Source: Arthrobacter sp. TMP15 (GTDB lineage Bacteria > Actinomycetota > Actinomycetes > Actinomycetales > Micrococcaceae). Taken from it: a stretch of DNA of 64,000 bases. Position numbers and translations under genes: made by a program. Below the pieces are notes generated by a model. It was not told the DNA's origin. It worked only from the letters and a program-made list of their open reading frames with translations, and ran no database searches. This document shows positions 63,123 through 64,000 of the stretch, piece after piece (position 1 is the stretch's first letter; every line of letters begins with the position of its first letter). The stretch is taken from positions 1,612,001 to 1,676,000 of the forward strand of contig NZ_CP154262.1 in the NCBI RefSeq assembly GCF_039529835.1, written 5' to 3'.

Positions 63123-63746
63123 TCACCAGGACGCAAGTTTGGTTGTGGTGCTTAGTGGGCCACGGCCGGCTAGCCATGCCATTAAGGAGTGGCGCTCAGA
63201 AGAAGATTCCAACCGATCCGGAACAGTGGCAAGCAACACTGGCAGGTCCCAAGCTACGTATTCCTGGGGCCAGTCCAGAGGTGAATAGCCAAGCCCGAGG
63301 TCAACATGGTGCATCTCCACTTCGCGCAACCTGTGCGCGGGACATCCAGCAACGCCGTAGTCTCCTCCACCCAGAAAATTGTCGTTTGGCCACCCCGCCA
63401 GGCTGCATTTGGCAAGGGTCTGCTCGAGTGCGGACATGCTGGCATGAAGGTCGGTGATGATCTCAACAGCGGAACGCGTGGCCCCTTGTTCTATTTCGTG
63501 ACGGCGTTGCTGTTCACCGTCCTGGTACTTCGGTACATCTTCTCCCGCCAATGCACCTGCTAAACGGCGGGCATGTGCGTCGGCATTGCGGGCCAGATGG
63601 GTTAGTACATGGCCCACGCTCCAATCCGGGAGGAGACTCGCTGAACGAATGTCTTTTTCGGTTAGGTGTGCCACACGGGATGCCAATCTTGCCTGTGCGT
63701 CGAGGCAGAGTTGGGTGGCAGTTTCCGGATCCGTTTCAAGGTTCAT
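63123..63746 (-). CDS. Maleylpyruvate isomerase-like mycothiol-dependent protein (DinB fold)
   Basis: 207 aa from ATG 63746 (chosen because the conserved region starts soon after; GTG/ATG codons up to 63800 are in frame and no clear ribosome-binding site is seen). LLPDWSVGHVLTHLARNADAH is the metal-site helix of the MDMPI/DinB fold, and RLREVEMHHVDLGLGY gives the HxxxHxD-like residues; C-terminal WLAGRGP is typical. The family uses mycothiol as cofactor; true substrate can be maleylpyruvate or unrelated. No gentisate-pathway gene is adjacent. Confidence 0.88.
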   Translation of the reverse strand: MNLETDPETATQLCLDAQARLASRVAHLTEKDIRSASLLPDWSVGHVLTHLARNADAHARRLAGALAGEDVPKYQDGEQQRRHEIEQGATRSAVEIITDLHASMSALEQTLAKCSLAGWPNDNFLGGGDYGVAGCPAHRLREVEMHHVDLGLGYSPLDWPQEYVAWDLPVLLATVPDRLESSSERHSLMAWLAGRGPLSTTTKLASW

Positions 63747-64000
63747 AAGTACATCAGTCACTTTCACTTGATTCTTGCAGGCTATCTCCATTCCCCCCAA
63801 GGGCGTTCAGGACTCGGCGCTCCAAACCTTGACCCTCGAAGACTGGCAGCTCTTGCTAATCCCAGATACCCATCCTAGGAGTGATCCTGGAGTCAAAACC
63901 AACTGACTGTATGCGGTCATCCTCGACGTCCTTCCTTCGTTACCAGTCAACACGTGGGTGCGACCATCGGTGTCCTAGAGACGAAAATCAGTAGTCTGGG

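Noticed and set aside
62902-63177. 91-codon minus-strand frame downstream of the mycothiol-dependent protein
   Set aside because: It overlaps the end of the preceding gene, has no ribosome-binding site and no family resemblance; kept only as part of the gene-poor stretch.
63801-64000. Possible insertion-sequence end at the right edge
   Set aside because: No transposase frame or terminal inverted repeat could be established within the available bases.

Overview
The window looks like a chromosomal segment of a high-GC Gram-positive of the Micrococcaceae (Arthrobacter-like). The clues are mycothiol enzymes (mycothione reductase, a maleylpyruvate-isomerase-type mycothiol protein), a menaquinone-type succinate dehydrogenase with one fused cytochrome b subunit, actinobacterial family members (DUF6153, DUF7218, MocR) and many apparently leaderless genes. 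I see no rRNA, tRNA, CRISPR array or intact insertion sequence. The genus call is an inference from protein character only.

Layout: 1-853 truncated ABC1/UbiB kinase. 1044-8348 (minus) six-gene acyl-CoA catabolic operon, divergent from a TetR regulator (8443-9069) over a palindrome-rich intergenic region. 9267-13585 (plus) HEAT-repeat/GT4 fusion translationally coupled to a UGT-type glycosyltransferase, then an SDR. 13571-14191 SOUL protein. 14381-18813 (minus) YtcJ-type amidohydrolase with a polar amino-acid ABC transporter, divergent from a LysR regulator. 19934-20728 two small envelope-type proteins. 20947-24373 succinate dehydrogenase. 24451-28279 ferredoxin-reductase-like flavoprotein divergent from a YdeP-type molybdoenzyme. 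28307-30889 UvrA-like ABC ATPase. 31021-34671 (minus) PNPOx-like protein, phosphoketolase and VIT1-type transporter. 34940-41377 (minus) copper operon with a CsoR-like operator over its promoter. 41800-47100 second PNPOx-like protein, DUF7218 protein between tandem repeats, MocR regulator, mycothione reductase, ArfB and a membrane protein. 47270-49297 acyl-CoA dehydrogenase and SDR. 49666-51887 a 34-aa membrane peptide, an ABM-domain membrane protein and a DHA2 exporter. 52388-55034 manganese-type ABC transporter with a DtxR/MntR-like operator between -35 and -10. 55077-55475 DoxX-like protein. 55605-59971 (minus) sulfonate/nitrate-type ABC transporter with a sulfatase. 60102-61268 ROK regulator. 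61441-62088 universal stress protein. 62089-63122 gene-poor stretch. 63123-63746 mycothiol-dependent isomerase-like protein.

The transport and catabolic blocks are self-contained: uptake plus first-step enzyme plus local regulator (amidohydrolase/ABC/LysR; sulfatase/ABC/ROK; acyl-CoA operon/TetR). Metal handling is covered by copper export/oxidation, Mn uptake and a VIT1-type transporter.

A recurring architecture stands out: at least twelve genes that begin transcription units have a TANNNT hexamer 6-7 bases before the start codon and no ribosome-binding site, which is what leaderless mRNAs look like. The least explained system is the coupled HEAT-GT4/UGT pair at 9267-12817.
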